Below are positions 39,811 through 49,448 of a stretch of DNA of 64,000 nucleotides, one piece after another. Below the pieces are notes generated by a model, which saw only the letters and a program-made list of their open reading frames with translations, ran no database searches and was not told the origin of the DNA. Origin of the DNA: Pelagibacteraceae bacterium (GTDB taxonomy: Bacteria > Pseudomonadota > Alphaproteobacteria > HIMB59); the NCBI GenBank assembly GCA_008638215.1, contig VTPN01000002.1, forward strand, positions 1-64,000, written 5' to 3'. The position numbers were made by a program, and so were the translations under genes. How positions within the stretch are numbered: the stretch's first letter is position 1; each line of letters opens with the position of its first letter.

Positions 39811-39938
39811 AAAAATTTTTCAATTGGAATACTGTATTTATTTAGTTTTGATGGAGCTGGTATTTTAATATTATTAATAGCGATAAATGTTATAAGTATG
39901 AGGATACAAATTGCTGAAATTATTATAATTTTTCTCAT
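39807..39938 (-). CDS. small single-helix membrane protein, 43 aa
   Basis: Short gene found by reading the 190-bp space left of aroK. ATG at 39936-39938 and TGA at 39807-39809, which overlaps the ATG of the 486-aa exported protein (ATGA). The product starts MRKIIIISAICILILITFIA (one membrane helix, about 3-21) and continues with a short Pro/Lys-rich outside tail (KIPAPSKLNKYSIPIEKFL). The precise overlap and the clean anchor-plus-tail design support it; no known family was recognised. Confidence 0.6.
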   Translation of the reverse strand: MRKIIIISAICILILITFIAINNIKIPAPSKLNKYSIPIEKFL

Positions 39939-40001
39939 AGTTAATTATTATATAGAATTTTTTACTATATATTCAAAACAAATTAATAGACAAGAAATTG
40001 A

Positions 40002-40511
40002 ATGAATAAGGATAAAAATTGTATTTGTCTAATAGGAATGCCAGGTTCTGGCAAATCAACTATTGGCAAACTATTATCAGAAAAACTAAAATACTCTTTT
40101 TTCGATACTGATCAAGAAATAGAAAAAAGAGAAAAAAATAAAATCAAAAATATTTTTTCTATAAAAGGCGAAGATTATTTTCGATCTGTAGAAACTCAAG
40201 TATTTAATGAACTTGTAGAGAAAAAAAAAATTGTTATTTCAACAGGTGGCGGACTTATTCTTAATAATTTAGAAAAATTAAAATTATCATTTAATATATA
40301 TCTTTACTGTAATATAGATGTATTAATCCAAAGGGCATCTAGAAATAATTTAAGACCATTATTAAGTCAAAATACCCCTTTACAAATGACAAATCTTTTT
40401 AATGAAAGAAAAGATATTTATATTAAAATTGCAGATGTTACGATTAATGCAACTGATAATCAAAATGTTACAATTACCGAAATTATAAAAAAAATTAAAA
40501 ATGATAATTAA
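40002..40511 (+). CDS. aroK: shikimate kinase
   Basis: Phosphorylates shikimate in aromatic amino-acid synthesis. 169 aa. Walker A is GMPGSGKST (12-20, K18), the shikimate site has FFDTDQEIEKR with the conserved Asp, and the central STGGGLIL and the lid Arg in RNNLRPLL are present. It overlaps aroB by 11 bp, the classic aroKB pair. Confidence 0.96.
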   Translation: MNKDKNCICLIGMPGSGKSTIGKLLSEKLKYSFFDTDQEIEKREKNKIKNIFSIKGEDYFRSVETQVFNELVEKKKIVISTGGGLILNNLEKLKLSFNIYLYCNIDVLIQRASRNNLRPLLSQNTPLQMTNLFNERKDIYIKIADVTINATDNQNVTITEIIKKIKNDN

Positions 40512-41559
40512 AAAAAAAATAAATAACGAAAAACATATTATTCACCTTACTAACATTAGAGAATTAGAGAAACATTTATTCAAAGAAATATCAAATCTTG
40601 ATATTTTGATAATTGATAGATCTTTGATTAGCATTAGACTGTTGAAAAAAATTTCCAAAAAATTTCAAGACAGAACTCTCGTCCTTATGGGAAATGAAAA
40701 AATTAAAAGCTTAAATAACTATGAAAATATTATCGAGAAAATAATTAAAATGGGAATACAAAGAAAAAGTAAAATCTATTCTTTTGGTGGGGGTACTATT
40801 GGAGATTTATCTGGATTTTTAGCCTCTACTTTGCTTAGAGGAATTGATCATATCATGATACCTACATCTCTTTTAGCCATGGTAGATAGTTCAATTGGGG
40901 GCAAAACAGGAATAAATAGTGAATATGGAAAAAATTTGATCGGCTCTTTTTATTTACCAAAAAGGGTTATTATTTGTCCAGAGTTTATCAATACATTGCC
41001 TAAAAGAGAGGTAGCTTGTGGTTTTGCTGAGGTTATTAAATATTCTATTATCAAACCCGGTTCATTAAATAAGATTTTATATAATCAAGAAGATATTATT
41101 AATTTTCTTTCTTTAATAATTGAAAATTCAATTAAAACAAAATTAAGTTACGTATCTGACTTCAAAGAAAAATCTAGCTTAAGAAGCTCAAGAGCTGTTC
41201 TTAACTTTGGTCACACTATAGGGCATGCAATAGAAAATTCAAATTCATACAATAGTTCGATAAAACACGGAGAAGCGATAGCAATTGGGATTATAATTGA
41301 ATTAAAAATATCTCAACATTTGGGTTATTATAAAAAATCACTCGACCCAATAATTAAAATGATTAGAAATTTTGGCCTACCTACAGACTATTCAAAATAT
41401 ATCTCAAAAAATAATATTAAAGAGTTAATTAATAAAATGAAATTTGATAAAAAAGTAAATGATGGAAATGTCAGCTTTATCTGTATTGATAATAAAGGCG
41501 GCTTCGTTAAAGATATCACTTTTAAAAACTTAGAAACAATCCTTCTTCAAATTATTTAA
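40501..41559 (+). CDS. aroB: 3-dehydroquinate synthase
   Basis: Second step of the shikimate pathway, NAD- and metal-dependent. 352 aa. Signatures: SFGGGTIGDLSGFLASTLLRGI, PTSLLAMVDSSIGGKTGIN (NAD and substrate site), GFAEVIKYSII (metal Glu), and NFGHTIGHAIE and KHGEAIAIGI (metal His residues). Its TAA overlaps the next ATG by 1 bp. Confidence 0.97.
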   Translation: MIIKKKINNEKHIIHLTNIRELEKHLFKEISNLDILIIDRSLISIRLLKKISKKFQDRTLVLMGNEKIKSLNNYENIIEKIIKMGIQRKSKIYSFGGGTIGDLSGFLASTLLRGIDHIMIPTSLLAMVDSSIGGKTGINSEYGKNLIGSFYLPKRVIICPEFINTLPKREVACGFAEVIKYSIIKPGSLNKILYNQEDIINFLSLIIENSIKTKLSYVSDFKEKSSLRSSRAVLNFGHTIGHAIENSNSYNSSIKHGEAIAIGIIIELKISQHLGYYKKSLDPIIKMIRNFGLPTDYSKYISKNNIKELINKMKFDKKVNDGNVSFICIDNKGGFVKDITFKNLETILLQII

Positions 41560-42809
41560 TGACTTTATTAATATTTTGTAAATTGTTAGCAATTTTGATT
41601 TTGCTTATACTTTCTGCTATTTCCTCTGGATCTGAAACGGCTTTGACAGCTGTTTCTAAACTTCAAGCACATAGACAAAATGAAAAAGGCATCAAAAATG
41701 CAAATTTTATTTTGAAAATTAAAGAATTAAAAGATGAGTTTATTACAGGCATACTCTTGGCTAACAACGTATTTAATATTCTTGCTACTGCTCTTATGAC
41801 AGAGTTATTAGTATCAGAGTTTGGTGGATATGGGGTAACAGTTGCTACAGTATTTATGACTTTAATGATCGTAATTTTCTCTGAGGTCACTCCAAAAATT
41901 TTTGCAATTAATAAACCTATGATCTTTGCCACAAAAGTGGCAAAATTTTTTTATTTTTACACAAAACTCATTAAACCCATAGTTAAACTTATTAATTATA
42001 TCACGGGGAAAATTATAAAATATATTGGTCTAAATCTGTCTTCGGATCAAAGCAAAACTATAAAAGAAGAATTTGAAGGTGCCGTTCAATTACAAAGACA
42101 ACTCTCCAAAAAAGGAGACCATGAAGCAGAGTATATGAGCAATTTACTTGAACTAAAAAATCTAAAAGTAGATGAACTTATGACTCATAGAAATGAAATT
42201 CTTTATCTAGACTTAGAAGATAACTATAAAGTTAATTTAAAAATTATAAAAAATTCTACTTTTACAAGAATTCCATTAATCAAAAATAATTTTAATAATC
42301 TTATTGGTATAATTGATATAAGAGAAGCTTTTAAAGATCCTTCGTTTAATGAAAATAGCGAAAACAGCTATTTAGAAAAAAATTCTTTTCAACCCGTATT
42401 TATTCCACAAAATAAACTTGCTATTAAACAATTAATTGATTTCAAAAGTCAACGTGAGCATATAGCCCTTGTAGTAGATGAGTATGGGGAAATTCAAGGG
42501 CTCATTACCCTAGAAGATATTATCGAAGAAATTATTGGGGAGATCTTTGATGAAACAGATACCGATGAAAGCTATTTAGAAAAAATTGACGAAAACAATT
42601 TTTTATTTAATGGAAATGCTAGCATTCGAGAAATAAATCGAAGTCTGAACATAGAACTTCCAGATCAATTTGTTACTATTTCAGGATTAATACACGACCT
42701 TGCAAAAGAAATTCCTAAAGTAGGAAAAATTATAACTTATAAAGAATTCAAAATACAAATTATTTCACGATCTATAAATAAAATAAATAAAGTAAAATTA
42801 ATTCTTTAA
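41559..42809 (+). CDS. CorC/HlyC family membrane protein (DUF21-CBS-CorC)
   Basis: 416 aa. The N-terminal DUF21/CNNM domain has three to four helices (about 5-25, 60-85, 93-115 and around 130) with SGSETALTAVSK and FSEVTPKIFAI. A pair of CBS domains (about 200-325, with VDEYGEIQGLITLEDIIEEIIGEIFDE) and a C-terminal CorC_HlyC domain follow. The family is linked to Mg2+/Co2+ export or resistance; the hemolysin label is historic. The operon order aroK-aroB-corC is common in alphaproteobacteria. It overlaps the convergent bolA by 12 bp. Confidence 0.92.
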   Translation: MTLLIFCKLLAILILLILSAISSGSETALTAVSKLQAHRQNEKGIKNANFILKIKELKDEFITGILLANNVFNILATALMTELLVSEFGGYGVTVATVFMTLMIVIFSEVTPKIFAINKPMIFATKVAKFFYFYTKLIKPIVKLINYITGKIIKYIGLNLSSDQSKTIKEEFEGAVQLQRQLSKKGDHEAEYMSNLLELKNLKVDELMTHRNEILYLDLEDNYKVNLKIIKNSTFTRIPLIKNNFNNLIGIIDIREAFKDPSFNENSENSYLEKNSFQPVFIPQNKLAIKQLIDFKSQREHIALVVDEYGEIQGLITLEDIIEEIIGEIFDETDTDESYLEKIDENNFLFNGNASIREINRSLNIELPDQFVTISGLIHDLAKEIPKVGKIITYKEFKIQIISRSINKINKVKLIL

Positions 42810-43055
42810 TATTTTAATTTCAATAGAGTGAAGTCCTGACTCAATTTCTGATTTTAGTTTATAATAGATTTGTCGGTGGATATCTAATCTATTTAAATTA
42901 TTAAAATTTTTAACTTGGATTTCAATATGAGTTATTTCATTTATTGAGCCCTGAACTCCCTGGTGGCCAGCGTGGCTTGAACTATTATCAATTATATTAA
43001 TAATTTCAAATTGACTAATTTCAATTAAAAGGGTTTTAATCTTCTCTAGGCACAT
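42798..43055 (-). CDS. BolA family protein
   Basis: 85 aa. The BolA fold is marked by DNSSSHAGHQG (residues 23-33) with the conserved His residues, and THIEIQVKN and LDIHRQIYYKL. BolA proteins work with monothiol glutaredoxins in Fe-S handling. It is divergent from the J-domain gene with only 15 bp between start codons, the usual alphaproteobacterial neighbour. Confidence 0.93.
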   Translation of the reverse strand: MCLEKIKTLLIEISQFEIINIIDNSSSHAGHQGVQGSINEITHIEIQVKNFNNLNRLDIHRQIYYKLKSEIESGLHSIEIKILKN

Positions 43056-43070
43056 AAAGAGTCATAATAG

Positions 43071-43583
43071 ATGAATAAAAACAATAAAGAAAAAAAAAAT
43101 TGCAACTTTCCTAATTGTGAGTCAGAAGGTGATTATCGTGCACCCTTGGGATATGAAAATTTAGATAACTATCAATGGTTTTGTTTAGAGCACATTAAAG
43201 AATTTAACAAAAGTTGGAATTACCATAATAAAATGAATTCAGACGAAATAGAGAATGAAATTAGATACGATACTATTTGGAGAAGGCCAACCAAAAGCTT
43301 TGGATCAGGGGGTAAATTTTACAATTTCACTATTAATGGAGAAGAAATGGGCTCTTTTGAAAATCCAAACATCAAACAATCTGGCCCCTCCAATAAATTG
43401 CTTTGGTCTCTATCCAAGCTTAATTTAGATATAAAAACAGATTTAAACTTGATAAAAAAAAGATACAAAGAATTGGCTAAAAAGTATCATCCAGATATTA
43501 GAGGTAACAGTAAGAATAGTATTGAAAAATTTAGAGAGATTGTTGAAGCTTATAATTACCTTTTAGAAAGATATAAAAAATGA
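43071..43583 (+). CDS. J-domain (DnaJ-like) protein with N-terminal Cys/His module
   Basis: 170 aa. The C-terminal J domain has the HPD triad at residues 140-142 (KKYHPDIRG), needed to stimulate DnaK ATPase. The N-terminal part carries C11, C16, C38 and H41 (CNFPNCESEGDYRAP, WFCLEHIKEFNKSWNY), a zinc-like module typical of this alphaproteobacterial group. It precedes cobS with an ATGA overlap, so it probably acts with the CobS/CobT-like pair. Confidence 0.9.
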   Translation: MNKNNKEKKNCNFPNCESEGDYRAPLGYENLDNYQWFCLEHIKEFNKSWNYHNKMNSDEIENEIRYDTIWRRPTKSFGSGGKFYNFTINGEEMGSFENPNIKQSGPSNKLLWSLSKLNLDIKTDLNLIKKRYKELAKKYHPDIRGNSKNSIEKFREIVEAYNYLLERYKK

Positions 43584-44536
43584 ACAAAATTGAATCTATA
43601 AAAAAAGAAAATTTAAATGAGGTCAATAATGTGTCTTCGGCAGATCTTTTTGGAATTAAAACTGATTTAGAAGTTCCACAATTTATAAAAAGAGCGGAAC
43701 ATTGTCCCCCTATTGATAAAAACTATGTTTTTGATGATGATACAACAATTGCAATATTATTGGGTTTAAAATTTAACAAGAGAGTATTCCTTCAAGGACT
43801 TCATGGCACTGGTAAATCTTCTCATATTGAGCAAGTATGTGCTAGGCTTAATTGGCCCTGTATAAGAATTAATTTAGACAGCCATGTATCAAGAATTGAT
43901 CTAATTGGAAAAGACTCAATTGTTTTAAAAGAGGGTAAACAGGTAACAGAATTTCAAGAAGGAATATTACCATGGGCTTTTCAGAATAATGTAGCTTTAG
44001 TGTTTGATGAGTACGATGCGGGAAGACCTGACGTTATGTTTGTTATCCAAAGAGTTTTAGAAACCGATGGTAAACTAACGCTATTAGATCAAAATAAAGT
44101 TCTAACTCCACATCCATTTTTTAGAATTTTTGCTACAGCTAATACAGTGGGATTAGGTGATACTTCTGGAATTTATCATGGAACTAATCAAATCAATCAA
44201 GGTCAAATGGATCGATGGAATATAGTTGCAAAATTAAATTACCTAGATGAAGAAAAAGAAATTGAAATTATTTCTAAAAAAATTATAGCCAATACAGAAG
44301 AAAAAAAATTAATTAAAGCTATGGTTCAAATGGCCAATTTAACAAGAAAAGGATTTGAACAAAAAGATATATCGATCGTCATGAGCCCTCGTACAGTTAT
44401 TATGTGGGCAGAAAATTATAAATTAATAAATAATATTCAAAAGTCTCTTGCTATGACTTTTTTGAACAAATGTGATGAAAGCGAAGTTGATATTTATAAA
44501 GAATATTTTCAAAGAGCATTTGGTGAAGATTTTTAG
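43580..44536 (+). CDS. cobS: CobS-like AAA+ ATPase (MoxR group)
   Basis: 318 aa. Walker A is GLHGTGKSS (73-81, K79), Walker B is LVFDEYD (140-146), followed by a sensor region FATANTVGLGD. It is very close in plan to the CobS subunit of aerobic cobaltochelatase, which works with CobT to remodel CobN. No cobN or other cobalamin genes are in this window, so the partner could be another protein. It is co-transcribed with the J-domain gene and cobT. Confidence 0.92.
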   Translation: MNKIESIKKENLNEVNNVSSADLFGIKTDLEVPQFIKRAEHCPPIDKNYVFDDDTTIAILLGLKFNKRVFLQGLHGTGKSSHIEQVCARLNWPCIRINLDSHVSRIDLIGKDSIVLKEGKQVTEFQEGILPWAFQNNVALVFDEYDAGRPDVMFVIQRVLETDGKLTLLDQNKVLTPHPFFRIFATANTVGLGDTSGIYHGTNQINQGQMDRWNIVAKLNYLDEEKEIEIISKKIIANTEEKKLIKAMVQMANLTRKGFEQKDISIVMSPRTVIMWAENYKLINNIQKSLAMTFLNKCDESEVDIYKEYFQRAFGEDF

Positions 44537-46330
44537 TTGGCTAAACACCCTCTACCTAATATTCCAAAACAAATATCAACTACTTTAAATAGTGTTAATA
44601 AAACTATTTCTAGCAATCAAAGTTTAAAAATTAATATTAATTCAAATATTATTTTAGAAAAAGACGATACTCTCAATCTTCCCTCTATTTCTTCAATTTT
44701 TAACTATGAAGATATGAGAGGTGCATCAGACTCATTTGCGCTAAAAAAAAAGCACCATAATGAGAAAGTATTAAATCAAATTACGAATCAAAATATTGAT
44801 ATCAAAGAAGAAATCATTTTTTTAGAGAGAATAAGATATGAATATCTGGGGTCCCAAAACTTTTTAGGAATTAAAAGAAATATTCAAAAAAAATGGTTAA
44901 AAAGACTTGAGGGAATTAAGCTTAAAAAACAATCAGATCTTCTGGACCTTCTTCTTTTTACCTTAACTCATTTTTTTCTCGATGCTAGTGAAGGTAAAAC
45001 TTGGAATAAAAAAAATGAATATCTTAAAAAAATTTCAACTAAAGAAAATCATAACCAAATATACAAACATCTCATAAATTTTATTGAAGTTATTGATAAT
45101 CAAAGACTATTTGCTGAATGTTCTATTGAGTTATTAAGACTTCTTTTTCCCAAACATGAAGATAACAATAAGCCAGAAGACAAGAATAAGGAAGATGGGC
45201 CTCAAGAAGAGGATGTGAACCAACAGCAAAACAATGAAGAAGCTCAAAAATCAAGTCCTGAAGAACAAGAAATTACAGAAGATATGCAAACTCCTGAGAA
45301 TGATTTAGATAATAATCAATCAAGCGTTCAAGGAGAAGAAATTGATATAGAAATTACAGAACAACACATTGAAGAAACTCTTCAGTCAATTGAAAGTTAT
45401 AAAAATTTAAGTCAAAACTATAAAACGGCTACCAGTCAGTATGATGAAATTATTGAAGCACATAAATTATGTGATCTTGAGGAACTGATAGCCCTAAGAA
45501 AACAATTAGATGAAAAAAATGATCTTTATCAAAAGCAAATTTCTCGATTAGCGAATAAACTTTATAGAAAACTTCAATCAAAACAAAACCGATCTTGGGA
45601 TTTTGATTTAGATGAAGGCATATTAGATACATCTAAATTAACTAGGATTATTACAAATTCGAATAACTCTTTGTCTTACAAAAAAGAAAAAGAAATAAAA
45701 TTTGAAGATACAACAGTGACGTTATTAATTGATAATTCAGGTTCTATGAGAGGAAAGCCCATTATGGTTGCCGCTCTCACAACCGATATGATAGCTACAA
45801 CATTAGAAAAGTGTAAGATTAAAGTTGAAATCCTTGGATTTACAACAAAAGCTTGGAAGGGTGGAAAAACAAGAGAACACTGGCTTAAAAATGGAAAAGA
45901 AAGAAACCCTGGTCGACTAAATGATCTTCGTCATATCATTTATAAATCTGCTGATCAAAACTCAAAAAAATCCAAAATCAACCTTGGTTTAATGTTAAAA
46001 GAAGGTCTATTGAAAGAAAATATTGATGGAGAGGCATTACTATGGGCAACTTCGAGGATGTCTAAAAGGCCCGAAAGTAGAAAAATCTTAATTGTAATAT
46101 CGGATGGCGCACCGGTCGATGACTCTACCCTCTCTGTTAATAACAGTAATTATTTAGAGAAACATTTAAAAAGTACCATATTATCCATTGAAGAGAGATC
46201 AAATATTGAATTATTAGCCATTGGTATTGGACACAACGTTGGTCAATATTACTCCAAGGCTATCACAATACATGATGTAGAAGAATTGGGAGGAATTATG
46301 TTTGAAAAAATAGATTCTTTATTTAGTTAA
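44537..46330 (+). CDS. cobT: CobT-like VWA-domain protein (TTG start)
   Basis: 597 aa, partner of the CobS-like ATPase. The N-terminal half is helical, then there is an acidic, Gln/Glu-rich linker (about 208-275) and a C-terminal VWA domain from about 390 with the metal-ion site [10 protein letters not shown] (399-403 DxSxS) and a late SDGAPVDD. The TTG start directly follows the cobS TAG; no in-frame ATG gives the family N-terminus. It is named by homology to the cobaltochelatase subunit. The 3' end overlaps tgt by 12 bp. Confidence 0.92.
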   Translation: MAKHPLPNIPKQISTTLNSVNKTISSNQSLKININSNIILEKDDTLNLPSISSIFNYEDMRGASDSFALKKKHHNEKVLNQITNQNIDIKEEIIFLERIRYEYLGSQNFLGIKRNIQKKWLKRLEGIKLKKQSDLLDLLLFTLTHFFLDASEGKTWNKKNEYLKKISTKENHNQIYKHLINFIEVIDNQRLFAECSIELLRLLFPKHEDNNKPEDKNKEDGPQEEDVNQQQNNEEAQKSSPEEQEITEDMQTPENDLDNNQSSVQGEEIDIEITEQHIEETLQSIESYKNLSQNYKTATSQYDEIIEAHKLCDLEELIALRKQLDEKNDLYQKQISRLANKLYRKLQSKQNRSWDFDLDEGILDTSKLTRIITNSNNSLSYKKEKEIKFEDTTVTLLIDNSGSMRGKPIMVAALTTDMIATTLEKCKIKVEILGFTTKAWKGGKTREHWLKNGKERNPGRLNDLRHIIYKSADQNSKKSKINLGLMLKEGLLKENIDGEALLWATSRMSKRPESRKILIVISDGAPVDDSTLSVNNSNYLEKHLKSTILSIEERSNIELLAIGIGHNVGQYYSKAITIHDVEELGGIMFEKIDSLFS

Positions 46331-47521
46331 ATTATTTAAAAAATTTTTTTTAAATATTTCAAATGTATCATTTTGAATATTCACTCTAATTTCCTCAAAA
46401 AATTTATTCATAAACCAAATATTATATAAAGATAAAATAACGATTCCTAAAATCTCATTAGCTTTAAATAAATGATGTAAATAGGATTTTGAAAAATTAT
46501 TAATTTCAGGCAATTCGCATTCCTCATCTATAAATGAATGATCATTTTTAAATTTTGAGTTATTCAAATTGATACCTTTGGTACTTAATCTAGATAGCAT
46601 AATACCATGACGAGCTATTCTTGTGGGAGAAACACAGTCAAAAGTATCATACCCGCAACTAACACCATGCAAGATATCATCCAAACCTCCAATACCCAGA
46701 ACATGAACAGGTTTTGATTTATCAATCAAATCAGAACAAAAAGAAAAGATATCATGCATTTGTTCTTTTGATCCCCCAAGAGAACCCCCTATCGCCAATC
46801 CATTATAATCACCAGAACATGTCTCTTCACAAGCAATTTTTCTTAAATCTTCATAAACTCCTCCTTGGATGATTCCAAATAAATGCTGCCTACCGGATGA
46901 TCCTGATTGGGAGTCAAAGTTGGAGTATGTATTTTTAAATGCATCAGAGCATCTTTTTGCCCAGCGATGACTAAGATACATAGAATTTTCAGTATATTTT
47001 TTAGAAACATTAAAAGGAGTGCACTCATCAAGTACAAAAATTAAATCTGCACCAAAATGTCTCTGCAATTCAATTGATCTCTCTGGCGTAAGGTAAACCT
47101 TATCTCCATTGAGATAATTACGAAAAATTGCGCCTTCTTCTGATATCTTAATTAATGACTTTCTTTTTATGTTTTTATTTTTACCTTTGATCTCTTCAGA
47201 TACAGATCCGTGTCCTAAAGAAAATATTTGATAACCCCCACTATCCGTCATCATTGGTCCTCTCCACTGCGTAAAATTTTGTAATCCTTTTTCTTTGGAA
47301 ATAATATCGGGGCCAGGTTGAAGCATTAGATGATAAGTGTTTGATAATATAATTTGAGTTTTTGCTGATCTCAATTGGTGGGGAAGAATTGATTTAACTG
47401 TTGCCTTGGTTCCACAAAATATAAATGAAGGAGTTTTGACTTCTCCATGTACAGTGTTAATAGAGCCTAATCGAGCTTTTGAACTTAAGCTTTGTTTGGA
47501 TACTTCAAAGAAGTTAGTCAA
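46319..47521 (-). CDS. tgt: tRNA-guanine transglycosylase, zinc site degenerate
   Basis: Exchanges G34 for a queuosine precursor in GUN-anticodon tRNAs. 400 aa. The catalytic Asp residues are D93 ([13 protein letters not shown]) and D295 (FDCVSPTR). The C-terminal zinc motif has only C335; the positions matching the other ligands are L337, I340 and Y366 (spacing as in E. coli C302/C304/C307/H333). The substrate-loop residue that is Val in E. coli is G249 (GGSLGG), as in queuine-using enzymes. It overlaps the YhhQ-type transporter gene by 8 bp. Confidence 0.94.
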   Translation of the reverse strand: MTNFFEVSKQSLSSKARLGSINTVHGEVKTPSFIFCGTKATVKSILPHQLRSAKTQIILSNTYHLMLQPGPDIISKEKGLQNFTQWRGPMMTDSGGYQIFSLGHGSVSEEIKGKNKNIKRKSLIKISEEGAIFRNYLNGDKVYLTPERSIELQRHFGADLIFVLDECTPFNVSKKYTENSMYLSHRWAKRCSDAFKNTYSNFDSQSGSSGRQHLFGIIQGGVYEDLRKIACEETCSGDYNGLAIGGSLGGSKEQMHDIFSFCSDLIDKSKPVHVLGIGGLDDILHGVSCGYDTFDCVSPTRIARHGIMLSRLSTKGINLNNSKFKNDHSFIDEECELPEINNFSKSYLHHLFKANEILGIVILSLYNIWFMNKFFEEIRVNIQNDTFEIFKKNFLNNLTK

Positions 47522-48284
47522 TTTTTTTGGGTACGAAATTTTTTGCTAAATATATGAAAATTGTATCAAATAAACTTAAAATTATTCTAATCAAATAAAT
47601 ACCAATTCCATAAGAAATTATTAAATCAAATATTGGTACAGGGTTTGATGAAAGAAGATTAAATGCAAGGATACTAAATATAAGATTATCGATAAATTGA
47701 GAAATTAAAGTTGATACGTTGTTCCTAAGCCAAAGTTTACTATTATCTTTATTTTTCAAATAAGAAAAAATAAAAATATCAATTTTTTGACTGAAAAAAA
47801 AAGCACAAATACTAGCTGCAATAATTGGAAATTGAGGTAAAAAAATTGTTTTTATAGATTGATGCATTTCGTAACTCCACCCCCAATCTGAGTGAACATT
47901 AGGATCGATTGGATTGAAGGATATGGTTAGGAACATAACTACTGTAAAAAATAGATAAGCACTTATACCTAAATAGATACACTTGGTTGCAGATTTTTTA
48001 TCAAAATATTCATTCAGAATATCCGTGCATAGGAAAATTGAGATAAATAGGATTGTTCCTAAAGCCATAGGTTCTGGAAAAAAAGGAAATTCCACGACCT
48101 TTAAAACTTGAATATTTGCTAAAATAATTGCTATTGATACATAGACATATATGCCTACTTTGCCAAAAAATTTTAAAGACAATAAAATACATAAATAGCA
48201 AAAAACAATTTGGAACAACCAAATTGATATAACAGGTAAGCTATTTAAGTGAGAAGAGAAGTTTAGAAAAAAGTCTTGAAACAT
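47514..48284 (-). CDS. yhhQ: queuosine precursor transporter, YhhQ/VUT family
   Basis: 256 aa with six to seven membrane helices. The family signature is FLCTDILNEYFDKKSATK, plus FPFFPEPMALGTILF and, near the C-terminus, QFIDNLIFSILAF. YhhQ-type proteins import queuosine precursors such as preQ0/preQ1; related ones take queuine. The overlap with tgt makes a salvage pair. No queuosine-synthesis genes are in this window. Confidence 0.9.
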   Translation of the reverse strand: MFQDFFLNFSSHLNSLPVISIWLFQIVFCYLCILLSLKFFGKVGIYVYVSIAIILANIQVLKVVEFPFFPEPMALGTILFISIFLCTDILNEYFDKKSATKCIYLGISAYLFFTVVMFLTISFNPIDPNVHSDWGWSYEMHQSIKTIFLPQFPIIAASICAFFFSQKIDIFIFSYLKNKDNSKLWLRNNVSTLISQFIDNLIFSILAFNLLSSNPVPIFDLIISYGIGIYLIRIILSLFDTIFIYLAKNFVPKKID

Positions 48285-48578
48285 CTAGTTAGCTTTTGGG
48301 CTAACATTCTTTTCAATTTGTTTTTTTAGTTTTAGAGCCTTATCTGTTAGAAGTCTAGAACTAGTATTATTTAGATATTGATCAATACCGCCATGCTTAT
48401 CAATAGTTCTAAGAGTCGAAGAGGCTATTCTAAAACGAAATTTTCTTTTTAGTGACTCGCTAAAAAGGGTGACGCTATTAAGGTTAACCATAAAACGTCT
48501 TTTGGTCTTAATATTAGAGTGACTAACGTTATGACCAGTTTGGTGTTTTTTTCCAGTAATTTCACAAGCTCTTGACAT
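48285..48578 (-). CDS. rpmB: 50S ribosomal protein L28
   Basis: 97 aa. Starts MSRACEITGKKHQTGHNVSHSN, then KTKRRFMVNL and FRIASSTLRTIDKHGG, the standard alphaproteobacterial L28. The yhhQ ATG follows directly after its stop, so transcription probably continues into yhhQ-tgt. Confidence 0.97.
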   Translation of the reverse strand: MSRACEITGKKHQTGHNVSHSNIKTKRRFMVNLNSVTLFSESLKRKFRFRIASSTLRTIDKHGGIDQYLNNTSSRLLTDKALKLKKQIEKNVSPKAN

Positions 48579-48626
48579 GTTGAAAGTTTATAATACAAAA
48601 GCTGCTTTTTTACAACACCAGTTTCC

Positions 48627-49448
48627 CTAAATTTTTAACTCATTCATGCAAAAATTAGGTCTATATGTCTTAATTAAACTGTTAATTTCCGTTTCTTTGC
48701 TAAGTTGAGGTTTATGAACACCGTTTTTAATCCATAAACTATCAAATTTCATTAGGTTTCCCCCTGCAACATCATGCCATAAGGAATCACCGATAACGAG
48801 GACTTTCGAATTTGATTTAATATTCATTTTCTTTTTAATATCCTCATAGATGGGCTTAAATGGTTTTCCGTATCTATAAACAATGCCTCCCATATCTTCA
48901 TATAACTGAGCAATCGTTCCTCCGCACATCGAAAGTTTTTTATTATCGTAAACTAGATAATCAGGATTGGAACATAACAAAGGTAATTTATTTTTTATCA
49001 ATCTATCCAATGTTTTAGCAAAATCAATTATTGATAGATTATTAGGAATATCAGCTATCATTGCAAAGTTTGCATTTTCAATTTTTTTTGAAATTTTTAG
49101 ATTAAAGTATTTTATTTTTTCAGGGGATAACTTTAATGGATAACATATAGATCCGTATTTATTATAGATATCTTTTTTAATGTTATTTAATGCAATTTGA
49201 CCACTCGTAATACAATAATCATATAAGTTTTTTTGGAATCCAATTTTAGATAAATTTGAAATTGAAAATGTAGTAGGCATTGATGAATTGGAAATTAAAA
49301 TAATTTTTTTTTTTAACTCTCGTAATCTAACTAAGCATTTTTCAGCATCATCAAATTTTTTATGACCATTATGCAAAACACCCCACTGGTCAAATAGGAA
49401 AAAATTATATTTCTTTGCAAGCTCATCAAAGGAATTAAGATTTATCAA
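48627..49448 (-). CDS. TIGR01459-type HAD hydrolase (TTG start)
   Basis: 273 aa HAD-superfamily phosphatase-like protein. Motif I is FLFDQWGVLHNG, motif II is ILISNSSMPT, and the late motif is VLVIGDSLWHDVAGG. The N-terminal Asp of motif I is kept, but the second Asp of the usual DxD is replaced by Trp, as is normal in this subfamily. Substrate unknown. It starts at TTG (49446-49448) overlapping the pyrD stop by 4 bp. Confidence 0.85.
   Translation of the reverse strand: MINLNSFDELAKKYNFFLFDQWGVLHNGHKKFDDAEKCLVRLRELKKKIILISNSSMPTTFSISNLSKIGFQKNLYDYCITSGQIALNNIKKDIYNKYGSICYPLKLSPEKIKYFNLKISKKIENANFAMIADIPNNLSIIDFAKTLDRLIKNKLPLLCSNPDYLVYDNKKLSMCGGTIAQLYEDMGGIVYRYGKPFKPIYEDIKKKMNIKSNSKVLVIGDSLWHDVAGGNLMKFDSLWIKNGVHKPQLSKETEINSLIKTYRPNFCMNELKI

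Noticed and set aside
48010-48222. 70-codon minus-strand frame within yhhQ
   Set aside because: It is in a different frame of the transporter and shows no independent motif.
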